From assembly GCA_950106755.1 (NCBI GenBank), contig OX467089.1, positions 18,085,345 to 18,149,344 of the forward strand: a stretch of DNA of 64,000 nucleotides, read 5' to 3'. This document shows, piece by piece, positions 44,297-55,745 of the stretch. Both the position numbers and the translations under genes were made by a program. The stretch's first letter is position 1; each line of letters opens with the position of its first letter. This DNA is from Climacium dendroides (Eukaryota > Streptophyta > Bryopsida > Hypnales > Climaciaceae). A model generated the notes under the pieces. It was not told the DNA's origin. It saw only the letters and a list, made by a program, of their open reading frames with translations, and ran no database searches.

Positions 44297-44853
44297 GTCC
44301 TGACGCCCTGGACTGGTCATTATGACAGGTCGGACATCCGGTCCGATCCTTGTCATCCGGTTCTCTCCAATCCGGTCAAGGAGAATCCGGTTGGAATTTC
44401 CTTCCGGTTGGAAATCCAATCCGGTCCAACCGCTTCTACCTAGAACCGGATTAGTTCCGTAAGGTTCTCTTGTGACTATTTTTGATTTATCTCCCTCCCT
44501 TTAGCTGGATCTAGATACCTGTTTCTAATTTCCATTCCACTCAAAAGGTAAACGAAAAAAAATCAAAAGTATGAGTTGTCACAGTGACTACCAGAAAACG
44601 CATCAATACCACAGAAAACACTATCATGTTGAAGACGACATCTTTCCATGTATTGTCATACACATACGACTGTCTTTGACGACGTCACCAAAGACATATG
44701 ATGTCCACAATGGTTATGGAGTAGTGACAATCTTTGAACTTCCTCTCTTCCTTGGATAAGTTCTACAAACCTCTGTGTCACGTTCCATGACATGCTCACC
44801 TAATGCATGAGAATGTGATAATTGTGAGTCTTCATGTACTGTAATGTTCCATT

Positions 44854-45228
44854 CTATAGACGTTTATGAATTGCACCAACATAGTTTGTTGGGGTACGGA
44901 TATTTGATACTATATCCACGAACTCCTTGCACTCGTCTATTGTCATTGCATACGGCGCATTTGGCATGTAGAAATCATCTTGGCGTCTTCGTGGGTCTTG
45001 AATCCAAATTTCTTCACGTATTCCAAGTTGTTGTACATCAATGCGGTTGCTAGGGCTATCGTTCATAGCAAGAAGCATCTTCACCATGTTCTCGCATGAA
45101 TTTTTCTTGCAATGCATGACATCTAGAATGTGTCGGATCAACAGATACTGCAAAAAAGAACACACATATATCATAAGTAAGCTACCCCATCCAGAACAAT
45201 GTATATCGTCACTTCCAGTGTTGTCCAT
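44854..45228 (-). pseudogene. TNP2 remnant, catalytic-core end
   Basis: LLIRHILDVMHCKKNSCENM matches the TNP2 DVMHCEKN segment (compare 14354-14300), followed by YAMTIDECKEFVDIV. A GCAG-type acceptor precedes it near 45150. The intervals 44589-44853 and 45229-45572 are decayed intron sequence. Confidence 0.78.
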
Positions 45229-45572
45229 TTAGGAAAATTAATGTACAAAGACATTTAGCCTTCACTTTGTGTTCACATCTATGTCTACGGGGACATGTAA
45301 CACAACATGAGATGTTTGCATTGAATAGACGGCCACTGTCTACAACTATTGCAATCCCTACTCTAGGATATCTACTTAGACGTCAACGCTCCACTACTAT
45401 GACAAAGAACATCTGATGTATGTACCACGCAGACATTGGACACTAATAAAGTATCAAAGTCAGGTTAGACCACTTTGCACCTTCTAGTAGGGCAATTCAA
45501 ACAAAGCACTCAACCGCTTCACCCTTGTGAAATGCACCGGGTCATCCTTTCCATCTTCTTTTCTACCAAGAT

Positions 45573-46484
45573 CTAAAAATGCTTGCCGCCACGCAGCATA
45601 TCGGATAACATCTTCAGCGAATCAACGGTCATAGTCTTCGGCCTGAAACAACGCTCTGCTTTGCCATTGAAGCGACGATTTTGACAATAAGGATGGTGTC
45701 GGCTTAGGTACCTTTGTATGCCACCATACACTATCTTTGACCCTCTGGTACTTTGATCTGCCCTTACATCGCCAATTCTCGCAAGTCTAAAATCTGTCTC
45801 GAGACCACAATCCGGGCATCCTTTATATCCCTTGCAAGACAAGCCAAAGATGAAAGCATATGCTGAAAAATCTGATATGGTCCACATTAATAAGCCACAC
45901 ATGATAAAGCGACGAGCACCATCGGGTTGTGAGAAATCTTGAGCTACCACACCTTCCCACAATGCATATAGCTCATTCAACAATGGTTGCAAAAACACAT
46001 CCATGTTCTTGGAAGTTGGGGAGTGCTTCCCAGAAATGAGAAGGCTAAGGGAGATGAAGAATTTCTTTGTCACAAACCGTGGCTCAAAGTTGTAAATCAA
46101 AATGAGCACTGGCCATATTGACCAATTCGTGTTGCTTAGCTTGAAGGGATTGACACCATCCAATGCTAGTGCCAAACACAGATTCCTGTCATCAACACTG
46201 AAGTTGTCGAAGGCGACGTCTCCGCTGACATGCTTCCAAATAGGGCTGTCCACCACTGACCGCATGACGCCGTTGTCGTTGACATGCTTCGTCCAACCTG
46301 TCAGCATCTGAGCGATCTTCGAAGACCTAAACATGCGTTTCAATCTCGGTATCAAGGAAAAGTGTCGAACGACCCTTGTTGGTACTGAGTTTGTGCCCTC
46401 CACCCACTTTGGTTTTGAACACTTTGGATAGGTACTTAGATCTGCATGCTCGTCTTTGAATAGCACACAAGACCAATGTTCCAA
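45573..46484 (-). pseudogene. TNP2 remnant, core (N-terminal part truncated)
   Basis: It has LALALDGVNPFKLSNTNWS, LLMWTISDFSAYAF, KGYKGCPDCGLET and other TNP2 core motifs, about 300 residues in one open frame. The preceding cysteine-rich segment is cut at about 46484-46500, where similarity stops. It is the longest uninterrupted piece of this remnant. Confidence 0.8.
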
Positions 46485-46749
46485 AGTTCCTATTCATGTG
46501 TCCCACAACACATGTTCAGAGGTCACTTTTCAATCTTCACTTATCCCATAACGATTGGCAGTTCAAAATGAGTCACTATTTAAACTGTCACGTTCAATGA
46601 ACAATTATAGCTAGAGGACCGTTCACGGGAATAGACATTGGCCTTAATTGTGTGGCATATTATATTCCTAACATTCCTCTAGCTTTTTGTTTATGATTAA
46701 TTATGTTACGTGTACTTTGTATTTAAGCGACTCAATATTTGGGCGAGAA

Positions 46750-47165
46750 AATGGTGATTGATGGAGTTGCCCCCTCCATTAAAATTTGTGGATGAATTTG
46801 TGTTCACCGGTGGTGCTTGGCTTTCACAACCTCTAGGAAAAAGAATACGGTGATTGATGGAGTTGTCCCCCCCAATTAAAAATTTGTGGATGAATTTGTG
46901 TTCACCAAGAGTGCTCAACTTTCATAACCTGTAGGAAAAAAATATGGTGATTGATGGAGTTGCCCCCTCCATTAAAATTTGTGGATGAATTTGTGTTCAC
47001 CGGTGGTGCTTGGCTTTCACAACCTCTAGGAAAAAAAATATGGTGATTGATGGAGTTGCCCCCCCCCCAATTAAAAATTTGTGGATGAATTTGTATTCAC
47101 TGGTAGTACTTGGCTTTCACAACTTGTAGGAAAAAAAAATGGTGAGTGATGGAGTTGCCTCCAAA
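46750..47165. repeat. 97-bp tandem repeat (about 4.3 copies)
   Basis: GGTGATTGATGGAGTTG recurs at 46753, 46849, 46946, 47042 and (variant) 47141, a period of 96-99 bp. Units contain TTTGTGGATGAATTTGTGTT and a C-run of variable length. Confidence 0.9.
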
Positions 47166-49440
47166 TCATAAATAAATTTTCATACAATCCACGGTTATAG
47201 GGTACACGGTAATAGGTCAAAAATTAGACATTTTTCCTCTTTTTTAACAAAAAAATTGGAAAAAGAAATTGGGGGGTCAAAATTTCTAATTTTTTTTAGT
47301 TCTAGAGCTCCAGGCTCACAAGCTCTACACTCCATGCTCACAGGCTCCCCACTCCCGCTCGCATGCTAGCGTTGTTGGTCAATTGTACAACCCCATATCA
47401 ATCTCAAATTACAAATTAGGGGTGGAGTGATGTTTAAAGTTTGGGTGAGGTTGGGTTGGTTGGGGTTGGAATTGGGGTTGGGTTGGATTAGGGAATTAAA
47501 AAAAATATTTAATTTAAGTTGGGGATTGGATTTGGGAATTTTATATATATATATATATATAATTTGGAGGAGGATGTGGGATAAACCTCTACCTTACTAT
47601 CAACTCAAAAGACAGGTCATAATATTGATGAGGAAAATTGACATCTTGTAAATATTATCAGTGGAATGTAAGCCAAGCAAATTAGAATAGAGCTTGAGAC
47701 CTAAACTAACTACACTAAATTGAATTAAAATACACAATTGAGCATTATTCCTATTACTCAATTGTCTAATTTTTTGTTGGATCTAGTTGAAAGTCAAAAG
47801 AATGTTTTAGATTTTCTTCTTATGCATTTTAGAACAACATATGAATAATCCCTACATAATCAAATGGTCGTTAAACTAACAATTGGAAATTCAACTGCTT
47901 CCTATAAATGATGTCAATTTTCAATGGATCTTTTTGAAATATTGACACAAGGTGTGGACATATACTCCCTAAGCAAGAATATAATTTTTTTTTCTCCAAT
48001 CAGGTGCTTGAATCAAAAGTTAATCTACTAAAAAATGTCTAAGCAATTTGGGCAATTAAAGAATCTTTTACTAAATTGCATATCTATGTATAGAATTTAT
48101 TAGGTACATCGCTCATAGAATATAGGATGCAATAGTAAAAAATTCATATATACTACAAAAATCTCACTTTAAGAGGAATTGAAGTCTATTGACTATGTTA
48201 GACAAGGTAAGAAACCCCCTTTTCTTTGTAACTTCAAACACTAAAATCTTTCAATCTACACAATCAAAGTTCTTGAATTTTTTGCCAAAAACATGCTCTA
48301 GGCCTTTAGGAGGATAATGAATGAAATTTCAAAGTACTGAAAACAAAGTGACCCTAGGCTTTCATGAATAGAGGCTTTGAACATTTTAGTTAAGAATTTG
48401 TACATGTTGATTTTAGAAAGGGATCACAATTAGGCAAAGTTACCTCACATAGTGGAATAAGACCGAATTCACAAGTTTTATGAAGAGAATTTTTTTGTAA
48501 GTATATCATTGACCAAATACGAAGTATCAGAATTTGAAGTCTTGGTGTCATTCATACTAAGGTAGAAGGCTCAGGAAGCGCTCATGTAAGGAAAAAAAGA
48601 CCTCTGTACAAAAATGGGTGGATCCAAATTTTTTTTACATTTTTGTAGAAGAAAAAGAAATGAGGAATACAATAGTGGAAATTTTAAGTTTAATTTTTTG
48701 ACTTGAAATGAATAAGATATGATTTTTCAAAGTCAGAGGTGCATAGGTCCCTATTAATGTTCATAGGTGCAATTGTAATCAATCAAAACATGCCATTGAA
48801 CGAAGCTAGTGAGTTTAACCCTGGAAGGACGCGGGGGTCCCTGTGGAATTCATCATTTTTAAAACCGTGGGAATCATTTGGTAGTAAAATATTCAAAAGA
48901 ACTCATTTGAAGTCAAAGAACTGTAGAAGATCTCAACTTTCCACACCTAATTCCGAGGATGAATGATTGTATTTTTGTCCTACATGGGAGAATTCCTTGT
49001 CATTCATCGGACCATTCTAGTCCGCAGCGTCCTTCTAGGGTTAAGAATGATTCTAACCAAGGAACGGGAAATACCGGCATTTAGTTACAAGTTAGCTGGT
49101 TGAAATCTAGAATTTCTGAATTGAGTTCAAAATCTTTGGAAAAAATTGATCACTGTAGAGGAAAATAAGAAAATATTCTTTATTTTCTGAAGGCCTAGCC
49201 GAGAGTATACTCCTGACAACCAGTTGATCCAAGAAAATGTAGGATCTTAGTTGGTTCAGCTAAATTTTCTCCCTAGATTGTGGATCCTAACCATGCCATT
49301 AAATGGAACCAATGAGTCTAAAAATGATCCATTATATGTTACCATTCAATTCACTCCCTATTGTAAATCAAAATTTATTGCAACCGCTAAACACCCCAGG
49401 GTTTCCTCACATAATTTCAAATCCAATTCAAAGTACTATA
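47166..49440. other. AT-rich DNA with simple repeats, no recognised gene
   Basis: It holds a G-rich block (47437-47490, GGTTGGGG-type repeats), a (TA)n run near 47541-47562, and then AT-rich DNA with only short frames full of stops. Nothing else is seen. Confidence 0.5.
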
Positions 49441-49445
49441 AGTTT

Positions 49446-49960
49446 TGCATATGATGTCCGAATTCAATAAAACTTGTTGGAAAATTTGTACTCTCTTCTA
49501 GTTTGTGGTAAAATTTTCAGATCAATACAAGATGCACTGATTTTTTGGAAGTCAATCAAAGCTCACAGCTTCAATTTGAGTCTACAAAACTGCATTTGAT
49601 GGCTACAACTTTGGAGGCTTGTATCTCCTTCATCCAATGTTAGTTTTCAATAAAAAAATTTGGGTTATGTTTCCCTTGAAGTCTTGAAGTCTAGTTATTG
49701 TGGTAAGATTTTCATGTCAATCGAAGTTGTTTTGAATGTTTGGGAGCAATTTGAAATTTAAAATCCTGACATTTTTGGATTGTAGTGAACTTCAACAGCT
49801 TGTTTCTTCTTCATACAATGTCCATTTCTAATGATTTTTTTTGAAAAAGTTGCACATACTAGTCTAGTTTGCATGGTTAAAATTTCACATCAATCCAAGA
49901 AATTATGAGTGATAGAAGCATTTTAGTAGGAGGTTCAACCTCAGATATGTTTTTTACAAT
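49446..49960. repeat. Degenerate tandem repeat of about 185 bp
   Basis: Three diverged units begin near 49452, 49637 and 49818, sharing ATGT(C/T)..., TCTAGTT...TGGTAA and ATTTTCA(G/C/T)ATCAAT-type blocks. No protein is coded. It resembles decayed untranslated sequence of a retroelement. Confidence 0.45.
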
Positions 49961-50466
49961 TTTTCTTGCTATTTTTTGACATTTCAAAGTCATTCTGTAG
50001 ACCTCACCAAATTCAGGTCTTTATTATGACTAAAATCACACATGATGATGAACCATGTCACCTGCTCAATAGCCTAAAATCAAAACAGTACATCCCATGT
50101 GCACTGTTTTGGTCACTGTAGGGGCGGTTCTTAATGCCCGAACTGTTTTCGCTATATCTCCCCAGATTTTTATGTGGGATCCAGGATGAACAAACTCTTA
50201 AGCTATGCCAATCTCCAAAAAGATTGGAGTTATTTCTCTCTCTACCAGTAATCCATCATTTACAACTTCTCTAAGCTTTCTGCTCGGTCTCAAAACCAGG
50301 TTAGTGAACTTGGGAGAGAGGCGTTCACTCCAGGCAAGCCCCGCAAGGCCTCGGAAAATGTGGACACGCATCTTCAAGTGCCACACCGGAACGCGCACTC
50401 TGATGCGTTCAAATGACAAAACTCGCTATCTCACAGGATGCATAGAATCAGAAACTCCAAAAGATG

Positions 50467-53400
50467 TCAATATGCAGCAGCAGCCAATGGATTGATTTGT
50501 ACACTAAATGCTAACTGCCACAGGTCACTAAATCCTACTCTGAGGGCACTGAATGATTTGCCTACGAGCCTGCAAGAAAGAGAACAAGGCAAATTAGCTC
50601 GGCAGTCATAGTCAACAGGTAGCACTACCTCTTCAAATGTTATATTATTTAAGAAACGATAGATATACTATGTGATACTCTAATGAGAAATATGTACACT
50701 TTGAACCCACTCTAATGAGAATATATACTATAATTACTAGATAATACTTGAGTAATTACGGTACGTTTATCAAAATGTAGCAAAAAAAATGAAGATATGA
50801 GGTAGGGACACCCATAGCTGCCACTTTCACGCTGACCATTGTTCCTATTATTAGACTATTTAGTAAAATTTTTAATACACTAGTAAGAGAATGAAAGAGG
50901 ATTCTAGCACACCGAAGAATCCGTTGTTTGGGTAATGTGTGCAAAAGGTATGAAGGTTCAAAGTTTTATTGCTAGATGACCTAAACCCAACACTTAAAAC
51001 AGATTTTTACAGTCTACATGTCTAAATTGTCTAAGATTTTAGGTTGACAATTTTGGGTCAGTAATTTTGGGTCGACTACAGGTGTCTCTACCTCAAACAA
51101 CATTCCAGCACGGGCAGCAGCAAAACGATACATCATCATACATAGTCACATACAGGTACCCCTAAAGACATGAGGACAGTCATCGTACCTTCTAAAGCTA
51201 TGCCGATGTCTGAGGAAAAGAAACAGTGAGAGTGCTATAAGAGCACCCAAACGTAGAGCCCTTCCTTTCAGATTTACTGCAGAAAGAGAATGACATGCTG
51301 AGGTAGCAGCACCCAGTCGCGCTAAGGCCAGTTCCAGCAATGTCTTCAACGAAAAGAAACCTTCAGACACCTTCAATCTCTTCAACAGGGCCAACGATTT
51401 GGACCCTATTGATGATTCATCGGCACCTGGACAAGTATCTGCTTCCCATCCTAGCTTCTTGCTTTCTCTTGTTTCCTTATACTTCACTGAACTTTTGAAC
51501 TCAAAAGACACTTGCGTGAGGCTTGGGTTGTCGACACTAGCAGTTGTGGTGGACTGGGTATCTCGTTTGGAGACTGGCTCGGCAGTCTTGACTTGCTCCA
51601 CCTGCACCTGGATTTTCTTCAAGATAACCTTCATATCAAGCATAAATATTAAATGCATCAGCGTATTCCCTGTCTTTGAATTGAATTATGAAGAGCACTA
51701 AGCCCTGTGCATTTCAACATTCGGCCTCAAAAGGCATAGCAGAGTACTACCGGAAAACCGGAAAAACTAACTAAATGAACATAAAAATTAAGCAAGTAGA
51801 CCTACCAGTCGTGTCTCCTCCGTTAAATTTGCACGTTCCACCCAGTTCATAGCAAACTCGATATCCCGAAGCCCTTTTACAAGCACCTTAATTACGAAGA
51901 GTTCAACAAGTTCAGCAAACTTCTCTTCCGGTAAACACGTACTCTGGACTGCCAGAAACTCTTCAAGCGCAGCCCGTGCAGCAGGAAATGCGCCATCTGA
52001 TATTTGCAAACAGGCCCTACAGAACCAAATAAAATCTCACTAGTGAATCTTTGCCTTGCCATTCATTGACCCGTAAAGAGCCCAAATGGCTAACAGTGGT
52101 CGATTCCATATCTACAGGAGTTGAAAAATGTCATTGAGGAACCCCCGACGAACGTAACAAAATTTACAATGGAAAGAAGAAATCATAGCCTGCGCTTTAG
52201 TTGTTCCGTTTTTATTTCGAAACATGTCTTGGAGGTTCCTACAATCAACTAATAGCTTCCAAATTTAATATTTTCTATTTTTAATTGAGAATGAAATCTT
52301 GGGGGTTAATTAGCAAAAAATTTCCACGCAATGCAGGATAAGTTTGGCTTCAGTTGACATATAGGAATCCAAAAGCATTGAGAGTAACGTAGGCTATGTC
52401 AAAATAAGAAAGAAAAGAAAAACGGATCCCAAAGGATGCGTAGAATGAATCCAAAGTAATGCACGTGGGGCGTACCCTGTTTCCAGTAGAACTAGTGGCC
52501 ATTCGGCAACTCCTACATTGAGATTTCCCAGAGTGTCAAAGAACTCGCCAACTCTGCCACAGTTAACATCGTTAGATCATCCTCAAAAAATTTCAAGCAC
52601 ACTAAGTTTACCATTTGACAGAGCACAAAGACACATTAAGTATAACAGTAGACCAGAAAATTAGGGTATCACACAGAATTTCTCTAGAACCAAAAACATC
52701 AAAGAGCTAAATGCATAGAACAATCGCAGTGTTTCTTTCTTGCGCTCACCTGCCTATTGCACGATAACTCTGAAGTAACACCATGCCCGCACACTCCAAC
52801 ATCTCTTCCTTCTCTGATTTCCCAACTTCGACTACCCCTTCAACGTCCTCTTCTTTCTCGTCCCTGTCGTCCACACCTCCACTGCTAGTTGAGTGCATGA
52901 GACTAGACAGAGTTTGCAGCACCGTTGTGGCTGTTGAAGCTGCATCCTCATTCATGGCGCTCACCAGGTACCTGCTCGCGTAATTCACCCAAACTCAAAA
53001 TCTTTCCTACATTCTAGGGTTTGAACGCCCTAACCCTGCCAGTTTGAACTCAGAACAATAATTTCTGCTCCAATATGCCACGAGTAATACGATTCAGCAC
53101 CTCTGTTACATTCCCAGAAGAACATTTCACGCTAAACACGAGTAAATAAAGCAATCTGCTGAAATAACGACAATATTCGACCAATTCCTACCTCTCGGTC
53201 AAATCGATATCGTTCCAAAGCAAGTCATCGAAGCCCTAACCCTTGTCCCTTCGTACTCACCACAAAATCTCCGCTCGAATATTTCATGAACACTACAATT
53301 CGCCACCTCTGCTAAATTTTATGCTAAACTGAAAAACAATCTTTTCTGCTGAAAAACTCGACAACATTCGACGAACTCCTACCTCTCGGCCAAATCAATT

Positions 53401-53648
53401 TCGTTCCAAAGCAAGTCATCGGAGCCGTTGACGTCGATTTCCGTGGGCGAGAACGTAGAAGAGAAGGACGAATCCCACGACATGTCACCTTCCTTGTCGT
53501 CCTCCGGATTCTCCCCCTCGACGTCTCTCCTGCCATCGCTCTCGATCGTTTCATGACTTTCGTCGCATCTGACCTCCTCCACGATCTCCACCGCCATGCC
53601 TACACCTGATGAACTATCCAATCCCACCTCGCCCGATTCAAGCCTCAT
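50467..53648 (-). CDS. APEM9: APEM9-like peroxin (plant PEX26/PEX15 counterpart)
   Basis: Six exons: 53648-53383, 52971-52750, 52553-52476, 52016-51806, 51628-51189 and 50569-50467. All introns are GT-AG and the sum is 1320 nt (439 residues), divisible by three. In Arabidopsis APEM9 anchors the PEX1-PEX6 ATPase complex on the peroxisome, which recycles the PEX5 import receptor. Matching parts: an acidic N-terminus, WNEIDLAERYLVSAMNEDAA, LECAGMVLLQSYRAIGR, LQISDGAFPAARAALEEF, EKFAELVELFVIKVLV and WVERANLTEETR. A single hydrophobic segment (about residues 384-398, LGALIALSLFLFL) next to basic residues suggests a membrane anchor. The end DLWQLAFSVQINPLAA is the conserved APEM9 tail. Without the last splice the frame would end 15 codons later at 51146; the tail match supports the splice. 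Confidence 0.82.
53190..53430. repeat. 191-bp tandem duplication across the end of APEM9 exon 1
   Basis: Sequence around the exon 1 donor (53380-53430, CCTCTCGGCCAAATCAAT...) recurs 191 bp downstream in intron 1 (53189-53240, CCTCTCGGTCAAATCGAT...), including a second GTAGGA donor. Neighbouring bases (CTGCTGAAA, ACATTCGAC) repeat too. Confidence 0.75.
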
Positions 53649-55745
53649 CAAATGAACTCAAATGCGTCATAACTCGAACCCTAAAGAAAGAAATTGAAAT
53701 TTTGCTGAATTCTGCTGAAATTTTAGTGAAGGCAGAGAGTGTGGGTGTTACGATGGGGATTTGGAAATCGGGAATGGGAGCAAATCGGGGAAGAAGCAAT
53801 TGCGGGATTATGATGATGAGAAGACGTGCTGATGGATTGGGCAGTCCTTGCTTGGAACTTCTTCGGAGGGTTTGGCCGGGCAGCTCCGGGCAGCTGATCG
53901 CGAATTTCTCTGGGGCAGGCTCCTCCGCCATCCACCACCCGTCACTCCCGAGCTGGAGTCTTATCAGAAAAAGCCCAGTTCGAGTGTCAATTCCTCGCAA
54001 GGAGATCATCTCCTCGCGGTGAGACACCCGAATTCTCCACCTTTTGTTCCGTTAGATTTGAACTCAAACAATTGCAGTTGAGAATTCGTTTTTTTTCAAA
54101 GTCGTTTTCAAGGTCGTTTTCAAGGTATCTGCAAATGTGAGACGGTGGATTCGTTCTGGAATTCATGCGTTAGTGGTGATCAAGTGCAACGGGAGAGGAT
54201 TTGTTAATTTTCGAGGAATAGAGGTGCGTTCTTGTTTCTACGGAGCAGCTACAGCAGCAGCTGCGTTTTTTATATTTTTGAACTAGTTTGAGAATTGGTG
54301 TTTAGGTTTTACTCTGCCTTGCTGGGAACAGGAATTCCCTTTTCTCGATGTGAGTGCATTTAGTCTCAATCGTGACAGCAGGGTGAGGATGCTCACTTAA
54401 ATTCCAACCGCCGGTCGTGGTAACGCAGTTTGTTTGATATTTTTAGTTTCAAGAACCTTCTAGTTATGCTATTAGAAATTTTGGTCTGTTTTTAAGGGTG
54501 TGCATCTGTGCTGCGCTGGTGAGATTTGGTTTATGTGGAAGAATTGCGGCATTACTGTACATGAAGAGAAAACGGGGAGATGTTGTTTACCAGAGGGTGA
54601 CCTAGTATTTGACACTCCCATGCCGAAATAATTAATATTTGGCACGTTGGAAACTTGACCTAGGAAGTTGAAATATGATGTAGAGTTTTTCAAGTTGCTC
54701 TTGTCCAGTAAATGTGAGTCAAATCTTATTTATTGTGTGAAATGGCCATTCATTTGGAGACTCCAGGTTGGTAGTTGAATTTCAGGAGAATTGTTTTTGA
54801 CCATCTAAACATTTCAGCAATTTCGTTTTGGCATTATTAAATAATTCATATCGTTGCCGCATCATTCTACGGTGTAGCAATGCATTCTTCAACAGGCTTG
54901 TGGAATTTTCACGATTGCTGCATTCTGGAATGAGGCAAGCTTAAGATCTGTCTTTTTTATTTTGGTTGGCAGTGTTGATCAGAGAATGCTCTCAAGCCAT
55001 CTGCACTGTCTGTCTCACATTCACAGGAGCTTGTGAATTGGAGAAAATAAGGGGGCATGGCGGAAGGCCTCCACTGTCCTCGGGGGATTACATCTTCTCT
55101 CGCTGTGTGCTGCAATGGCCCTGCAGTGCCATCCACTGCCACACTGCAGGTTCGTCTCCACTGCTTGCTTTCTGGGATTTAGGGCTTTGTTGATTGGATT
55201 GAGACGAAGGATAAGACGCAATTTTCAAGATTTGACCTCTCTGTAAATTTTTCTGCAGAAACTCGTTCCGCCATGAGAAGTTAGGGGATACTCTTTCCGT
55301 CACTTTATTCATTTAACCTATATGTAGAAGTGTGCTTTTTCTGAGAGATCAGTCAATAGAACTCACTAATGAGATCACTTTGGGTACAAGAGCCAAACTC
55401 TCTTGAGATCAGTTCTTTCTCACTTCATGTAGGATGATTACTTATGCAATCATTCAAAGTAGGAGGTTGTACATCACTATTGAAGGGATTGCAGACAATT
55501 CCGTTTCCATTCGAAGATCAGTGACCATTATTTAGCCGTATCATGCTTACTCGCAACTTATTAATGGATGGCCAACCAAGTGTATGAATAGATTACTTGT
55601 TGTTGGTAGACGGGATCAGGGCCCTAATGATATTAGTATTCTCTACCTCAGAGGAATTGGGCATTGTGGTGTTCCTGAGATTAATGCCTGCTTTTGGCAG
55701 GTAGTATCGTTGAGGAGGGGTGCCTGTAGAGCCATCAAGGGGAGC
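53649..55745. promoter_or_regulatory. Shared upstream region between divergent APEM9 and CTPA
   Basis: This 2.1-kb region separates two start codons facing away from each other. It should hold both promoters and the CTPA 5' untranslated exon(s). A pyrimidine-rich acceptor (TTTTGGCAG near 55710) just before the CTPA start exon suggests a spliced leader. No TATA box stands out and no further gene is recognised. Confidence 0.45.

Larger units (their letters stand above)
40674..44583 (-). mobile_element. Solo LTR of second gypsy family (3.9 kb), with two MITEs inside
   Basis: The plus strand starts TGTCGCAGCACAG and ends ATGAGTTGTCACA. A 5-bp target duplication GTGAC lies at 40669-40673 and 44584-44588. 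There is no internal region, so it is a solo LTR; without its two MITEs it is about 3.45 kb. It contains a decayed minus-strand ORF homologous to the LTR ORF of the first gypsy family, with TATA-like boxes before (44289-44296) and after (41684-41691) it. The solo LTR at 5093-6725 is a deleted relative. Confidence 0.88.
38873..46500 (-). mobile_element. Older TNP2 CACTA remnant, split by a solo LTR
   Basis: Minus-strand TNP2-family pieces lie at 45573-46484, 44854-45228, 39978-40526 and 38873-39193, in correct order for one gene once the 40674-44583 insertion is discounted. The left end is cut by the gypsy element at 38872. The right end stops within the N-terminal part at about 46500, and no terminal inverted repeat was found. 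Coding pieces are separated by decayed introns with stops, so it is inactive. Confidence 0.8.

Noticed and set aside
47437..47490. Telomere-like or strong G-quadruplex block
   Set aside because: GGTTGGGG runs are irregular and do not match the plant telomere repeat TTTAGGG; at most a weak two-tetrad quadruplex.
51146..51188. APEM9 ending at the unspliced stop near 51146
   Set aside because: A GTACGA donor at 51188 and a downstream exon coding the conserved tail DLWQLAF give a better and in-frame ending.
53638..54027. Overlapping frames of about 130 codons just upstream of APEM9
   Set aside because: Frames on both strands overlap, no family resemblance is seen, and the region is more likely promoter and untranslated leader.
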